A DNA stretch of 64,000 nucleotides from Hanleya hanleyi (taxonomy: Eukaryota; Mollusca; Polyplacophora; Lepidopleurida; Hanleyidae), in assembly GCA_036873755.1 (NCBI GenBank), contig JAVTVY010037334.1, positions 1 through 64,000 of the forward strand. Reading direction: 5' to 3'. Below the pieces are notes generated by a model that ran no database searches, was not told where the DNA came from, and was given only the letters and a program-made list of their open reading frames with translations. Shown in pieces: positions 1-11,941 of the stretch. Both the position numbers and the translations under genes were made by a program. Position 1 is the stretch's first letter. Each line of letters starts with the position of its first letter.

Positions 1-381
1 TCATAACCTATACACTGTTTATTTTAGACAGGTCAGGTCTATGCAAGGTTATCAATTATTCTATGTATCAGTTTTACAGTCACCATGTGTCTCTTAATCC
101 AGTTATTGTTCTATATCTACCAGCCGGGTTTATTCCCTACTGTGTGTAATCCTATCTTTGTTCCACTAGTTTATCAAAACCTTTATGTTCAGACATGTTA
201 GATGAAACCTGCTGTGTTGGCATCTGTCATGCCAAATCTTCAGGTATATAAACCTTGTTCAACTGTTATTTATTTAAGTAATATGTACCGGTAATAAACC
301 ACGAAGTACAACTTCACAACAAGTCTCCAGAGTCCTTATTTGATGTCGGCCAACAGTTGAAGACCAGAACCCCTGGTTAAA
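1..381 (+). repeat. 5' LTR (truncated by window start) of a short LTR retroelement
   Basis: Bases 1-381 recur at 1541-1921 at a constant offset of 1540 bases. I see one mismatch (g30 versus c1570), so the two copies are nearly identical and the insertion is young. The repeat holds a polyadenylation signal (gtaataaacc near 291-300). Directly downstream, ATTGGTGGAG at 381-390 starts with the TGG expected of a tRNA primer-binding site. The true left end lies outside the window. Confidence 0.8.
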
Positions 382-514
382 TTGGTGGAGAACTTGAGCA
401 TGCCTTCTTTTTAGCTAGGCACAACGATCCTTACCAACTGTATGGAAAACTGACATCAACAGAAGAACATCACAGATCAGACGAGTGTAAACCTATTTTT
501 TGGAAAACCACAAA

Positions 515-1330
515 ATGGCTGCTTCTCTACCTCAAGTTGTTCTTTCTGCTTTGGACTCCCTGGACTTGAACAATCTACCACTGTCTTGGAAAATACAAGA
601 CAACGGACAACACGTTGTTATCAGCCTTCGTTGGGAGCGGTATTCTTCTGCTACCTGCAACATGTCCGCCAACAGCGCAAAGACAGGTAATGCATCAGGT
701 AGCAGTGCTGACCAATCCAAGAAGAAGATAACGAAGAAGACACCATCTGCGATTCAGCGGGATAGAACGCGGATGGAAAACTTTAGGAAGAGGAAACAAG
801 ATCACCATTCCAAAGACTTCCCGAGTCATAACGATACATCGCAACATCAAGTTAATGACACTGTTACACCTGAAGACAGTGAAGTTAAACAGATGAGTTC
901 ATTGGAATTAACGAAAAGTCCTGAAACATGTGCTCCTGTAGTAGAAACGAAAACAGATATGCTGGAAGAGAAAATACGAACACTAGAAACAGAGATGGTT
1001 GATATTCAAAAGGCTCTTGAAATCGCTGACACTGAAAACCTACAACTAGAGGATAAAGCTAGTGCCCAGAGTAAAGAAATACAGCAACTGAATAAATCAA
1101 GTCATTTCTATGAAATGTTGATTAGTGACAATCACTCGGCTTTTGATGAACTTGATAGTAAATATGATGATGTTGTTGTAAAACTCAAATCAAAGACTGT
1201 AGAAACAGAAAGATTACAACATGAACTTATAATTGCGACAGCGAAGATTCGGGAGCTGACTAAGCATCAACAAAACGTGCAAAACTTTAGACCGGGCCGA
1301 CACAAAAATAGAGACTATAGGTTCATGTAG
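515..1330 (+). CDS. coiled-coil protein inside a non-autonomous LTR element (gag-like or captured gene)
   Basis: This ORF of 271 codons starts at the ATG at 515; an in-frame TTG lies five codons upstream. It fills the short internal region between two near-identical LTRs, so it is probably carried by the element. Residues 1-45 form a compact segment with a conserved-looking hydrophobic core and LSWKIQ and VVISLRW strings. Then come a lysine/arginine-rich basic stretch (about 70-100), an acidic/polar linker, and a long heptad-type helix (about 150-255) rich in E, K, L and Q that should form a coiled coil. The tail is basic (RPGRHKNRDYRFM). I see no protease, reverse transcriptase, RNase H, integrase or zinc knuckle. 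It could be a structural gag-like protein of a non-autonomous family or a host gene fragment caught by the element. No function is recognised. Confidence 0.6.
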   Translation: MAASLPQVVLSALDSLDLNNLPLSWKIQDNGQHVVISLRWERYSSATCNMSANSAKTGNASGSSADQSKKKITKKTPSAIQRDRTRMENFRKRKQDHHSKDFPSHNDTSQHQVNDTVTPEDSEVKQMSSLELTKSPETCAPVVETKTDMLEEKIRTLETEMVDIQKALEIADTENLQLEDKASAQSKEIQQLNKSSHFYEMLISDNHSAFDELDSKYDDVVVKLKSKTVETERLQHELIIATAKIRELTKHQQNVQNFRPGRHKNRDYRFM

Positions 1331-1525
1331 TTTTTGGAATTCTCAGATCATGTGTACCTTTCCCAAGAAGTATCTACAATATATGTTATTTAATTTCTCT
1401 TTTATTGTTATACAATTAGGTTTCATTTATGTTTTTCCAGTTTAATTTAAAGGTATATGTAACCCTATTTCAGATGATAATATTTAAGCGCCGAGGACGA
1501 CGCTTAGTCGGACGGGGGGCAAATA

Positions 1526-1921
1526 TGACCAGCTGTTCTGTCATAACCTATACACTGTTTATTTTAGACACGTCAGGTCTATGCAAGGTTATCAATTATT
1601 CTATGTATCAGTTTTACAGTCACCATGTGTCTCTTAATCCAGTTATTGTTCTATATCTACCAGCCGGGTTTATTCCCTACTGTGTGTAATCCTATCTTTG
1701 TTCCACTAGTTTATCAAAACCTTTATGTTCAGACATGTTAGATGAAACCTGCTGTGTTGGCATCTGTCATGCCAAATCTTCAGGTATATAAACCTTGTTC
1801 AACTGTTATTTATTTAAGTAATATGTACCGGTAATAAACCACGAAGTACAACTTCACAACAAGTCTCCAGAGTCCTTATTTGATGTCGGCCAACAGTTGA
1901 AGACCAGAACCCCTGGTTAAA
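1526..1921 (+). repeat. 3' LTR with upstream polypurine tract
   Basis: The copy of the left repeat is preceded by a G-rich run (gacggggggc, 1511-1520), the expected polypurine tract, and by AAGCGCCGAGGACGACGCTT (1484-1503), which could fold as a short hairpin. The LTR probably begins at TGACCAGC (1526). Shared sequence ends at 1921 after CCCTGGTTAAA. Length is about 396 bp. The exact terminal dinucleotides are uncertain because the left LTR start is cut off, so no target duplication can be checked. Confidence 0.75.
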
Positions 1922-1952
1922 GAATCATGGAAACAGGAATGATGATGACGCC

Positions 1953-4575
1953 GAGTGCAGTTAAGTGCAAAAAGGCCAAGTTAAAGGAATGAGCGAATCA
2001 ATAATAGCATCAAGTTGTGTCAGCAATTTGTATCAACACTATCAAGAAGCATGAAGTTGTGTCAGAGCGATTTGTAAATAGGCTGTCTGCATTCATTGAA
2101 TTACCAGGGTATTGCACACAGCCTGTGTTAACACCCAGGTCAGACAGGTCCAATCTCTGAAAGTCTACAAACACCGAATAGATGCATGTATTTTATTGCC
2201 TACAGGCTACACACCACAATAAAAGTTGAACATGTTTGATTTCAATGGCTCATCTCACCGATACCATGGATACTGCATGTACATGTATGTGTAAACACGT
2301 GTATTGTGTAACTTCAACAGTACTACATGTACCTGGGCTTACTAGAATCCCATATAAACTTTTATCATGGGATGAAAATTCCCACTCGAGAGAAGAAAAA
2401 TACATGATCATCCCAACTGATTTTCCTTCTCCAGAGGGGGAATTTTCATCCCTTGATCAAATGGGATCCTTCAAAATTTAAATAATTACTCAGAGAAACT
2501 TTGTTGGGGTGTATCATGCCTGCAGCTTGTGTCGAGCGTCGTGATTGGTCAGACTACGTCGTACGCGCTCATCCCATATACATGTGTGTGATGAATGATC
2601 ATGGGAGGAAAATTCCCACTCGAGAAGGAATATACATCCCAACAAGCCACCACGCATGGTTGGGATGTATTATTCTTCTCACGGGTGGGAATTTTCATCC
2701 CACTGTTTTACAGAATCTTGGAAACCAAAAATATGTTACAGTAGAGTCCAGTTAAGTGCAGAAAGGCCAGGCAGGCCTTCAACTGGTCTCCAGTGGAAAT
2801 ACAGGACAAAATATAGGACTTTTTTCTTAAAAATATAGGACAATCTTCAACTTGGCATTAGTTGCACATTAGCAGATTACCTACCCGAAAGAAACAAAGA
2901 AGTATGGTTCAAGCCTTTCTCTGATAACCCACCATATTATTCATCATGAAAGACTTCATACAGTCCGCATCATCTGAGGATGCCATGGTGGGAAATCAGA
3001 GCAAGGCTGTGTGACAAGCGAAGTCAACAAACACCTGGAAATATACTCATGAAAACCAAGTACAGGGGTTATTAATCATGGTAATCCCGATTAAAAATTC
3101 TCAAAAATGGAGTTTTGGACAAATTTTCAAATTGAGTTTTCCTACGAATAATTCAGTTTTTGTCATTTTTCTGATATTCTTAAAAATATTAAGTTTAACC
3201 CTGGTGTTGTTGTTGTTCACGATCGCTACATGCATTTGGGAATGCCGACCAATCTCTCTTAGGCACTCATTGATTGAACCACTGTTGATGTCTTATCCAA
3301 TGAGTTCTACCTTTATGAAAATTTAATTTGGAATGTCTTGTTAACAAAGAATTTGAACAAGATTCCTCCCCCCTCCACAATTTTTTTTTTTGGACTGTGT
3401 GTGTTTTTGGGGGGAGGGGGCATGTCCTTTCGTTGTAAGTTCATCTGTTCAACACTCTTATGAGTAAGAGTTGCATAATAAAACCACACTGGTGGTTCCA
3501 AAGAATGGATAAATAAAATACATACAATTCAGCAGCTTCCATATCTATTCTTTAGTTATCTTAGTGTGCATCATAATTACAATATCGATGAAAAACTTGA
3601 ACATAATGTTTGAAATATTGAGTTTCATATCTTTTACTATGAAAAAGTCTGAAATATTGAGTTTCATGTCTGTAACCTATGAACAAGTCTGAAATATTGA
3701 GTTTATAGAGATAAAATTGAGTTTATCTCTTTCGAAAATTGAGTACCGTACTATAAATTTTGGGCTAGAATAACCCCTGAAGTAATTTAATAATTTGAAA
3801 GAGGAAATATAGGAAATATAGGACATTTTTCAGAAATATAGGACATTTTCCAGAAATATAGGACAAGTAAAAAAATATAGGACATATAGAACATAATTGA
3901 AGACCTGGCCAGGTTAAAAGAATGAGAATGTGTTACCAATTTGTATCAACATTATCAAGCAGCATGAAGTTGTGTCGCAGTGACTTGTAAACAGGCTGTC
4001 CACATTCATTGAATTACCAGGGTATGCACACCACCTGTGTTTGTTTCTGTAAAAAAATAACACCTAGGTCAGACAGGTCCAATCTCTGAAACTGTACAAC
4101 CAGTCCACCTAGATGCATTTTATTGCCTGCACGACAGTAATATTAGTTGAACATGTTTGAATTCAACGGCTCATCTAGCTGATAGCATGGATAGTACATG
4201 TATGTGTAATCATACATTGCGTAAATTCAACAGTATATGTCCTCTGGAATTAAGAGAATCCCATATAAGTTATAACTTGATCATGGGATGAAAATTCCCA
4301 CTCGAGAGAAAAAATACATCTCGAGAGTGGGAATTTTCATGCCTTAATTAAGTTAATATGGGATTCTTTTTAATTTAAATAATTACTTTAATCAGTATTT
4401 TAGTAAAAATATCAATGACACTCTTAGAGGAACGTTGCTGGGGTGTGTCCTGCATGCAGTTGCAGTCGAGCATCGTTATTGATCAGACTACGTCGCAGGT
4501 GCTCATCCCATATACATGTGTGGAATGAATGATCCATGCACGTTATCCCGCATAGGTTTTACAGAATATTATATA
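1953..4575 (+). repeat. two diverged direct copies of a ~0.8-kb repeat split by an insert
   Basis: Unit 1 (about 1953-2757) and unit 2 (about 3897-4575) share landmarks in order: 'aatgag', 'caatttgtatcaaca', 'agcatgaagttgtgtc', 'cattcattgaattaccagg', 'gtcagacaggtccaatctct', then hairpin modules with GGGATGAAAATTCCCACTCG. The GGGATGAAAATTCCC module occurs in both orientations near 2369, 2439, 2602, 2690, 4283 and 4328, so each unit can form a large stem. No coding potential is recognised. Confidence 0.6.
2758..3896. mobile_element. ~1.1-kb insert with GGCCAGG..CTTCAA inverted ends
   Basis: The insert interrupts the junction of the two 0.8-kb units. Its left end reads ccaggcaggccttcaactgg and its right end aattgaagacctggccagg, an imperfect inverted pair. 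Both ends hold short tandem 'aaatataggaca' units (2800-2845 and 3795-3895). The interior is AT-rich with no recognisable gene. Classification is uncertain. Confidence 0.4.
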
Positions 4576-4876
4576 GGAAAATTGTTACTCTGAGGCCATC
4601 CACAATAATGTTTTTGTTTCCAGTAAGCAACTTTAGAAAAATTGGGTAGGCAGGTAGGAATTTTTTTTATTTATTTATTTTTTCTTTCATTACTTTTTTT
4701 TATTTTTTTTGTTGTTGTCAATTTTTGACCTATTTGTATAGGATTTCACAGAGTTTTGCTGAATCACTCAGAAATAGAAAAAAATATCTACCCAAATTTT
4801 TTACTTTTTTTTTCAACTGCAAAATAGATGGGTTATTGGAAACAAAAATATTATTGTGGATGACCTGAGCTCTCCT

Positions 4877-5790
4877 GCACACACTTTTACACACCCTCTA
4901 GAACTTGTTTTTATACAGCTAAAAATATGGGGTGAGTGTGTGAGTAGGATTTAACATCGTTTTCAATTTTTTTTCAGTCATATCATGATGGAGCCTACAT
5001 GTGCCAGAACACGAGAGTGTCCACAGTTCCTATTATCCTGGACACTGATCAGCCCAGCCAGTACAGCACCCGGTCACCCATCCAAGTATTGACCGAGCGC
5101 TATGTTGCTTAACATGTATGCCTCATAGCTATGGTAATGTATATATTTCTTGAAAGCACATTTCTTAAGGATTCCAATTATATAAATTTGTTCACTGTAA
5201 ACCTGTAGGTTGTGAAGATATTTGGATTTAAAAAAAAAAAAAAATTTAATTTAAATTTTTTAAATGCTATTTTCAAAAAAAATATTCAACTTATCATAAC
5301 TTACTTTATTATTTCCTGTAGGAGACAACTCCAACAGGAAATGACTGTCTTAGTTTCGTCAACTTTGGTCTAGTTCTTATTCTATTGATATTTAATTCAA
5401 AGTTCAAAACTGAGTTGCTCGATTTTGTAAAGAAATATCCCATGTCAATAGAATGAGAACTAGACCAAAATTGATGAAACTGAGACACAGATCTCCTTCT
5501 GGAGTTGTCTTCTACAGGATATGATGATGTCAGTTATAAGTTGAATACTTTTTTTGAAAATAGCCATTTGGAAAAAAAGAAGGCTATTTTTTTTTTTTAA
5601 TTACTTTTTAAAAATTTGAATATCTTCACAACCTACAGATTTAGTGAACACATTGTTATATTTGGAATCCTTAAGAAATGTGCTTTCAACAAATATATAC
5701 ATTACCATTATGTAGCTATAAGTTAAGGCATACTTTTAGCTGTGCAGAGACAAATTCTAGAGGGTGTGTAAAAGTGTCTGCAGGAGGGCT
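4877..5790. mobile_element. large foldback (inverted-repeat) element
   Basis: Left-arm landmarks (cacacttttacacaccctct at ~4880, ttcttgaaagcacatttctt at ~5148, acaactccaacaggaaatg at ~5325, tctagttcttattctattga at ~5368) reappear reverse-complemented in reverse order (tcaatagaatgagaactaga ~5446, tctggagttgtcttctacag ~5498, aagaaatgtgctttcaa ~5673, agagggtgtgtaaaagtgt ~5759). The axis is near 5410. The left arm is longer because it holds a non-matching insert (~4920-5110) containing a 5S-like fragment. No ORF is supported. Confidence 0.7.
5060..5115 (-). pseudogene. 5S rRNA-like fragment (probable 5S-derived SINE head)
   Basis: On the plus strand, tacagcacccggtcaccca followed by tccaagtattgaccgagcgc and gcttaac resembles the reverse complement of the 3' half of eukaryotic 5S rRNA (GCTTAAC .. 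GGTTAGTACTTGGATGGG .. CCGGGTGCTGTA). An internal piece is missing relative to 5S and substitutions are present. It is too short and broken for a functional 5S gene. Chance similarity is unlikely but it is only a fragment. Confidence 0.5.
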
Positions 5791-7671
5791 CCGTACTCTT
5801 AAATGAATTAATTACACTCAGTGACTTCACTACTTGCCAAACTATCATAGTTTGTGAACAGTGAAGATATTGATCTAATCACTTGAAGGAATTATAATTT
5901 TATAACTTTTATAAGTTGGTCCCCTGGTTGGATATTGGGTACCATAATCAATTATTAATCTGGGTGATAGGATAACCAACTCCTGGATATAGGGTAACCA
6001 ATTATTTGAAAACTCTCCTGAGCCATCAAAATAACTCACATTTTCATGATCGTGTCTGATGTTACAAATTGAACCGTTAAATGATTTGCAACAGCAATTT
6101 TACTGAATGATATGGATAATTGTAAGGGTTGCTCTAGATGTCCGAATACTAAATTCATGGGATAACTAACAGGATTACTATAATATTACTTATGCATGTA
6201 GCATAACGGGAATAACCAATAGCTACTCTCAGTCTGGGCAACCAGATATCCAATGTTTATGGATCAAACCAGTTACAGGAGATGGGTAGAAATTAACACC
6301 TGACCTGTCCACCTGTCTCTGAAGCATGAGATGGGTAGAAAGGTAAGTTACCTGTCTCAAGTGACAGGTAGCCAAAAGAAAAAGAAAAAAAAATAGCCCC
6401 AAAAAAATCTTTTTTTTCTTCAGAATTAATTCATTTTTGTTCAAAAACCTTCAAACCGAATGCAGGAAACTGCCAACAGATTTAATACATTATTAATTAG
6501 ACACAAATTAAAATAATCAGGCCTCCATGTACTGAAAGACTGTTTTCCATATTTATGCATCATTCATGTCATTACAGAAACAAAAAAGCTATTTTTATTA
6601 TTTCCCGTATCATTACCACGTTCAGCATGTTCAGAGAACTGTTGGGAGGAGAGAGATGGAAATCGTTCTTTCCTGTCGCCTGTTTCCTTGTTCTTTTAAC
6701 AGTTCAATCCCTGAGTTAAGCTAAATAGCTCCACACATTGATAACTCGGTGGGATATTACGGGTTCACCACACAGAGGACAGAACACCAATATGCTCTAT
6801 TTATCCAGAGATGAGAGGATGACTTCATCAAGCAACTCTTTTGTGGTTATATATTCACCATTTGCACAGGATCATCTGAGCAAATGTCAGAATCCCCATT
6901 TTAATGGAAGTGTAACACACATTGCGATACAAGTGTTGATGCACATTAAGATAAGTGGAGTTCCATGATTTTTGTTGCTGAAATTTCAATGGCTTTCCCA
7001 AATTTGGGATAAAATCATTTTTTGCTGCCACAAAGTACATATGAACTTCCTCCTCAATAAGGGAGCTTCTTGAAATTGGGAACTGAGTTCCCTGGTAGGG
7101 ATGGCATATGCCGGTTATTCAAATGGGATACACCATGCCCGGTTTGGTGTTCTAATCTGGATGGATTAAAGTTCCAGTTAGGCCATTCCCCCCATGCTGC
7201 TGCATGATATGGTATAAGCCATCATTTGTTTGTCGAGTTCCAAACTGTATGGCATGGAGTTCCTAGGAGTTCCAACACGGCGCACCATGCCACTCTGTCT
7301 GGAATGCCTTATGCCAGTTCCTAGTATGCCCCAATTTCAAGAAGCCCCCTAATCTGGATGAAACGCTTCCTACATAGGCAATACATAGTGCAATATAGGA
7401 TTATTCCCAATGGCAGAAGTTATCTCCTGTGCAAGTTGAAAATGCACTAAGCATGTCAACATCTATTATTCATGGCAACCAGAATTTTCCATTGGAGACC
7501 AGAAACATTCAGCAAACTTTATATAAAAATAGATTTAAACAATAAGTATTTTTCAAAGAATCTTGTAAAAATCCAATGACCAAAACATGGATTCCATGAC
7601 TTTTCAAGTTTCAAATCCATGAGTTTGCAGGATTTCACATGGACTGTGTGAACCTTGTGGTCATAGCATCA
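5791..7671. other. no gene seen; AT-rich non-coding DNA
   Basis: Only short unsupported ORFs. Notable items are a purine/pyrimidine run near 6375-6425 and a stretch (about 7040-7370) with repeated 'ttcctagtatgcc' and 'gagttcc' phrases. Nothing resembling an exon, tRNA or known domain was found. Confidence 0.4.
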
Positions 7672-9245
7672 TTTACAAGCCTCTGGTCTGTCATTCACTA
7701 TTCAGCCATCATCCATTTCCCCCATTAACTCCGCATCCATAATCCAAAGACCTACATTGTATTTCATATAACAGCATTACCACCAAATTAAACATGAGAT
7801 TGATCTAATCAAAACCCCTCGGCTTTCCCCAAGTGATTGAGACCCATGTGTAGTGTGAATTGGGGAAGAGATAGTTCTATGTGGGATGATTAAGATATAC
7901 CGGTAGTTGGTTACATATAGGACAGAAATAGAAAAATTATATATCTGTAAAGGGGCATAACTTTGTAAAATATAGGTCGAGCGGTGCCACTTTCGACAAG
8001 CGTCTGACTTAGCACTCTGTAAAATAAGAATCGAGACAAATAAGCTGTACCGAACACGGATCTGCAGATATAACTTGTACATTCAGCTACAGATAACAAA
8101 ATCGGAGATTATTACATCCGAAAGGGGCATAACTCCATAAGCAAAGGCGAGTAATCCTTTGTTGGCTAGTAGAATACAACAATAAGTTTCCAAAATATAG
8201 TAGCTATACCGAACACAGTTCTGCAGATATAGTTGGTTACATTCAGGCATATAGGACAGAAATAGAAATTAATATATCAGTAAAGGGGCATAACTCTGTA
8301 AAGTATGGGCAGAGGGGCGCCACTTTCGATAGTCGTCTGACTTAGCACTACTGTAAAATAAGAACCGAGACGAATAAGCTGTACCAAACACGGATCTGCA
8401 GATATAACTTGTACATTCAACTACAGATAGCAAAATCGGAGATTATTACATCCGAAAGGGGCATAACTCCATGAGCCGAGGCGAGTAATCCTTTGTTGGC
8501 TTGTAGAATACAGGAATATAAATAAGTTTCCAAAATATAGTAGCTATATCGAACACAGTTCTGCAGATATAGTTGATTACATTCAGGGATATAGCACAGA
8601 AATAGAAATTAATATAGCTGTCAAGGGGCATAACTCTGTAAAGTATGGGCCGAGGGGCGCCACTTTCGATTGGCATCTGACTTAGCACTCTGTGAAATAA
8701 GAACCAAGACGAATAAGCTGTACCGAACACGAATCTGCAGATATAACTTGTACATTCAGCTACAACTAACAAAATCGAAGATTATTACATCCGAAAGGGG
8801 CATAACTCCATAAGCCGAGGCGAGTAATCCTTTGTTGGCTTGTAGAATACAACAATATAAACAAGTTTCCAAAATTTAGTAGCTATACTGAACACAGTTC
8901 TGCAGATATAGTTGGTTACATTCAGGCATATAGGACAGAAATAGAAATTAAAAAATCTGTAAAGGGGCAGAACTCTGTAAAATATGGGCCGAGGGAAGCC
9001 ATTTTCGATAGGCGTCTGACTTAGCACTATATAAATAAGTGTTGAAAATTTGGTGGTTGTTTCTCAAGCGGTTTGTCTAAAATGCGGTAACGGACGGACG
9101 TACGGATGGACGTACATGGCGACGACAATACCCCGAGGCCAAAATGGCCGAGGGGTAAAAACTAAACAAAACAACAATCATAGTATACATAAACATAGGC
9201 TAGCTTCCTGCAAGAGAGAAGCGGTGAACAGTCACATGTGACAGT
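7672..9245. repeat. composite satellite-bearing element, ~335-345-bp unit, about 3.5 copies
   Basis: The phrase ggggcataactctgtaaa (or one-base variants) recurs near 7954, 8286, 8632 and 8964, a period of about 332-346 bp. Each unit also holds 'ctgacttagcac', 'ctgcagatataac' and 'aggcgagtaatcctttgttg'. The array is flanked by a left piece (7672-7800, ttacaagcctctggtctg...) and a right piece (9165-9245, cataaacataggctagcttc...). These two end pieces, without the array, recur as ~180-bp inserts at 24,800 and 48,330. The region 9085-9160 holds the 'cggacgtacggatgg..ccgaggggtaaaaac' phrase common near molluscan repeats. Confidence 0.75.
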
Positions 9246-9297
9246 TTGCAATAATGAAACTGGGAAGACCTAATGATTTTCCAAAAATATCCAATAA

Positions 9298-10011
9298 GTA
9301 TCGCCACAGGCCCGCAAAACAAGAGTTTTGGGGGGTGTGGATGGTGATATTACGGTGAAGTGTCGAAATATGGGGTCTTCCATGCTTTATATAAAACTAC
9401 AACAAGGTCTGAAACACACTTTGGATGAGTCGAGAAATAAACAGTTTATCGCCAAACAAAATACATCAGCATGTATTCTACAAGTATCACTTTGTATATT
9501 CCCGTCATCAAATAGGTAAATTTGTGCAATTTTTTACCTTTGCCGGGCGATTCAAAATCCAACATAACTGTCCATCCATCCCAGAACAGCGAGATTTTTT
9601 TTTTTAGCGGGCTTCGTTCTCAATACTGATTGGTCAGCTGATCAGTGTGTGACCTCTCTTGCCGGAAGCGTGTCGTGACTGACCAATCAGAATTGAGAAC
9701 GAAGCCCACCATAATCTCGCTGTTCCGGGATGGATGGACAGTTACGTTGGATTTTGAATCGCCCGGCAAAGGAAAAAAATTGCACAAATTTGACGACGGG
9801 AATATATAAAGTGATACTTGCAGAATATGCTGATGTATTTTGTTTGGCGGTAAACCGTTTATTTCTCGATTCATGCAAAGTGCGTTTCAGACCTTGTTGT
9901 AGTTTTTATAAAGCATGGGGTTATATATAGAGACCCCATATTTCGACAGTTAACCGTAATACCACCGTCCACACCCCCCAAAACTCTTGTTTTGCGGGCC
10001 TGAGGTATCGC
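9298..10011. mobile_element. 700-bp foldback element with 7-bp target duplication
   Basis: The two halves of 9305-10004 are near-perfect reverse complements (left CACAGGCCCGCAAAACAAG, right CTTGTTTTGCGGGCCTGAG), with the axis near 9650 inside a short non-palindromic loop. GTATCGC occurs directly outside both ends (9298-9304 and 10,005-10,011), a credible target duplication. There is no transposase. The CAGG termini would suit a hAT-like origin, although hAT elements usually duplicate 8 bp. Confidence 0.75.
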
Positions 10012-11663
10012 TCATGTACATCGCCAGGATTTCTTGAGAGGGGTCATTTCCTATGCTTACTTATTAGAGAGCCCAGTACTGTGCTGTTTAACATGAGAAA
10101 TAACATGCAGTTGGGGGCTGAGAGAGGGTCGTTCGCATCCAATGACTCCCTCCCAGCGATGCCCTTGTCGCTGATCAATGTTCTTAATCCATATGATTGT
10201 CTCAGCCATATGATTGTCTCAGAGAATGATGTATCTCAGTCATGCTTTGATTGTGACTGTTCATATGAACATCATGAGGATCTTGAATGGGTTCATATCA
10301 ATTTGCAGCTGACAATTGCCCATTATTCAAGTAATATGATCATTTGGAACGTAACATTCAAGCAACAGGTACATGTAAACAGTGTCAAATATTGATTCTT
10401 ACTTCTTCACAGCTCAAATATTATTATAACACTGAGAGGCTTTATGTTACACTTCAATTAAATAGGCCCTAAAAAATATAGAGCCACAAAAATGTAAATG
10501 GATACATTCACTGAATAAGATTACTAGTATCGGACATTAAGTTGGCTCCCTGGTCAGAAAAATGAGTGCTCTGCGCAACTCTTTTGCGCATCCCAATTAC
10601 CTCCCTTGTATTGTAACCGTACTCTTGTGAGCGCATGGGTAGAATGATATACAGATAGGCAGTGTTTATGTTTGGATTTTGGATGTAGGTGGCTTCTGAG
10701 CTTCAATCATGGCTTTTTTGGACGGCGACCTACACTAAAATTGAGTTACTGAAAAGGTACATTTTCCAAGGAATATATATATAAAAACAATGAGAAAATT
10801 GACATGACTTTTGAACATTCTGAAAACAAATATGTCTCAAGTATGTACCAATTTGCTAGAGGCACACGTTATTCAAGCTGAAAATTGAAAAAAAATAATA
10901 TGCTATGCCCCAATTTTTATATCATTTCTGATGAACTTTCTGAGCAAAAGACAAAATGTGAAAAAAATGACCTGACTTTGCCCCGAAACCAGGGAGCCAC
11001 CTTAAGGAACCGGGAGTATACAATTCCTATTAGGCTCATTAACTTGATAGTTCATTTATCCCCCATCAGCTGCTCTCCAGTGAAAGGGGTCAGTCAGGCG
11101 ATTTATTTATATTTTCTATTTCATTTTTTAATGGGGCACGAAGTATTCTATAAAAAAATATGTGTTGAAACAAGCTGACGGGGCAGCTGTTAATTCTGTT
11201 GCAGAATAAATATATATGATTGAAGTGGAACAAAGAAAGTTCAAGAAAGTAAACGTACCACAGTAGTAGCAATCACACCCCTGTGACATTCAAAGACAAA
11301 AATGAATATTCATTGAAAGAATACGTTCACCAAATAAGATTACTGGTGGAACAGGAGAATATTATAGGCTCATTAAACCTAATGGTTTGTTCATCATGCA
11401 TGATCCATCACCTGCTCGCCACGAAAGGAGGACAGGCAGGTGGATTTATTTTTATTTTTTAATTTCATTTTTTAGTTAGGCAAAATGTATTCCATAAAAA
11501 TATGTATAGAAACAAGATCTGTTCATTTTGTTTGCAGAATAAGTATATATACACATATGATCTCTAATGAATTTTTGAAGCATGAACAATCACAGAAGCA
11601 TTTATATTAGCTCTCTAATCTCTGGCGGTGAAGCTTGTGAAATGGATCTTGTGAGCACATGAT
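10012..11663. other. no gene seen; possibly intron of the kelch-like gene
   Basis: AT-rich sequence downstream (in gene sense) of the kelch-like exon. Two similar stretches around 11,030-11,200 and 11,360-11,540 share 'aggctcattaa', 'atcagctgctc'/'atcacctgctcgcc' and 'ttattt..tttcattttttaat..gg', suggesting an old local duplication. No kelch-repeat exon could be found on the minus strand here. Confidence 0.4.
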
Positions 11664-11790
11664 GCTAAAACCACAGGTGTTTGGCAAGTTAATCAGCTAG
11701 GGGGCATCGTCAACAATAGATCGGACCGATCTATTGTTGACGATACCCCCCAGCTATTAATTAACTTGCCAAACACCTGTGGCTAAAACC
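11664..11790. mobile_element. 109-bp near-perfect palindrome with 9-bp target duplication
   Basis: The element at 11,673-11,781 starts ACAGGTGTTTGGCAAGTTAA and ends TTAACTTGCCAAACACCTGT plus G. Its centre is GATCGGACCGATC with almost no loop. GCTAAAACC occurs on both sides (11,664-11,672 and 11,782-11,790). This is a short MITE-like insertion in the likely first intron of the neighbouring kelch-like gene, about 160 bases past its splice donor. It could form a cruciform or a stable RNA hairpin if transcribed. Confidence 0.75.
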
Positions 11791-11941
11791 ACTTGTCTTA
11801 GACACTGCTAAATGAAAATATTGAATAATCTTCGGTGTGGAGGCAAAATGGGGGTTTGATGATAAACAAACTACCAATTTTAGAAGCCTCAGTGGTGATG
11901 GTTTATGTTGAATGTCTTGCATGTTTAGAAAACTTACACAC

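Noticed and set aside
7777..9027. Several ~80-108-codon frames on the minus strand with similar sequences (TYICR, AECTSY)
   Set aside because: They are the same phase of a ~335-bp satellite unit, with frameshifts between copies.
11761..11941. Extension of the kelch-like frame beyond 11,942
   Set aside because: After a good splice donor the peptide loses kelch character and runs into a transposon palindrome, so it is intron.
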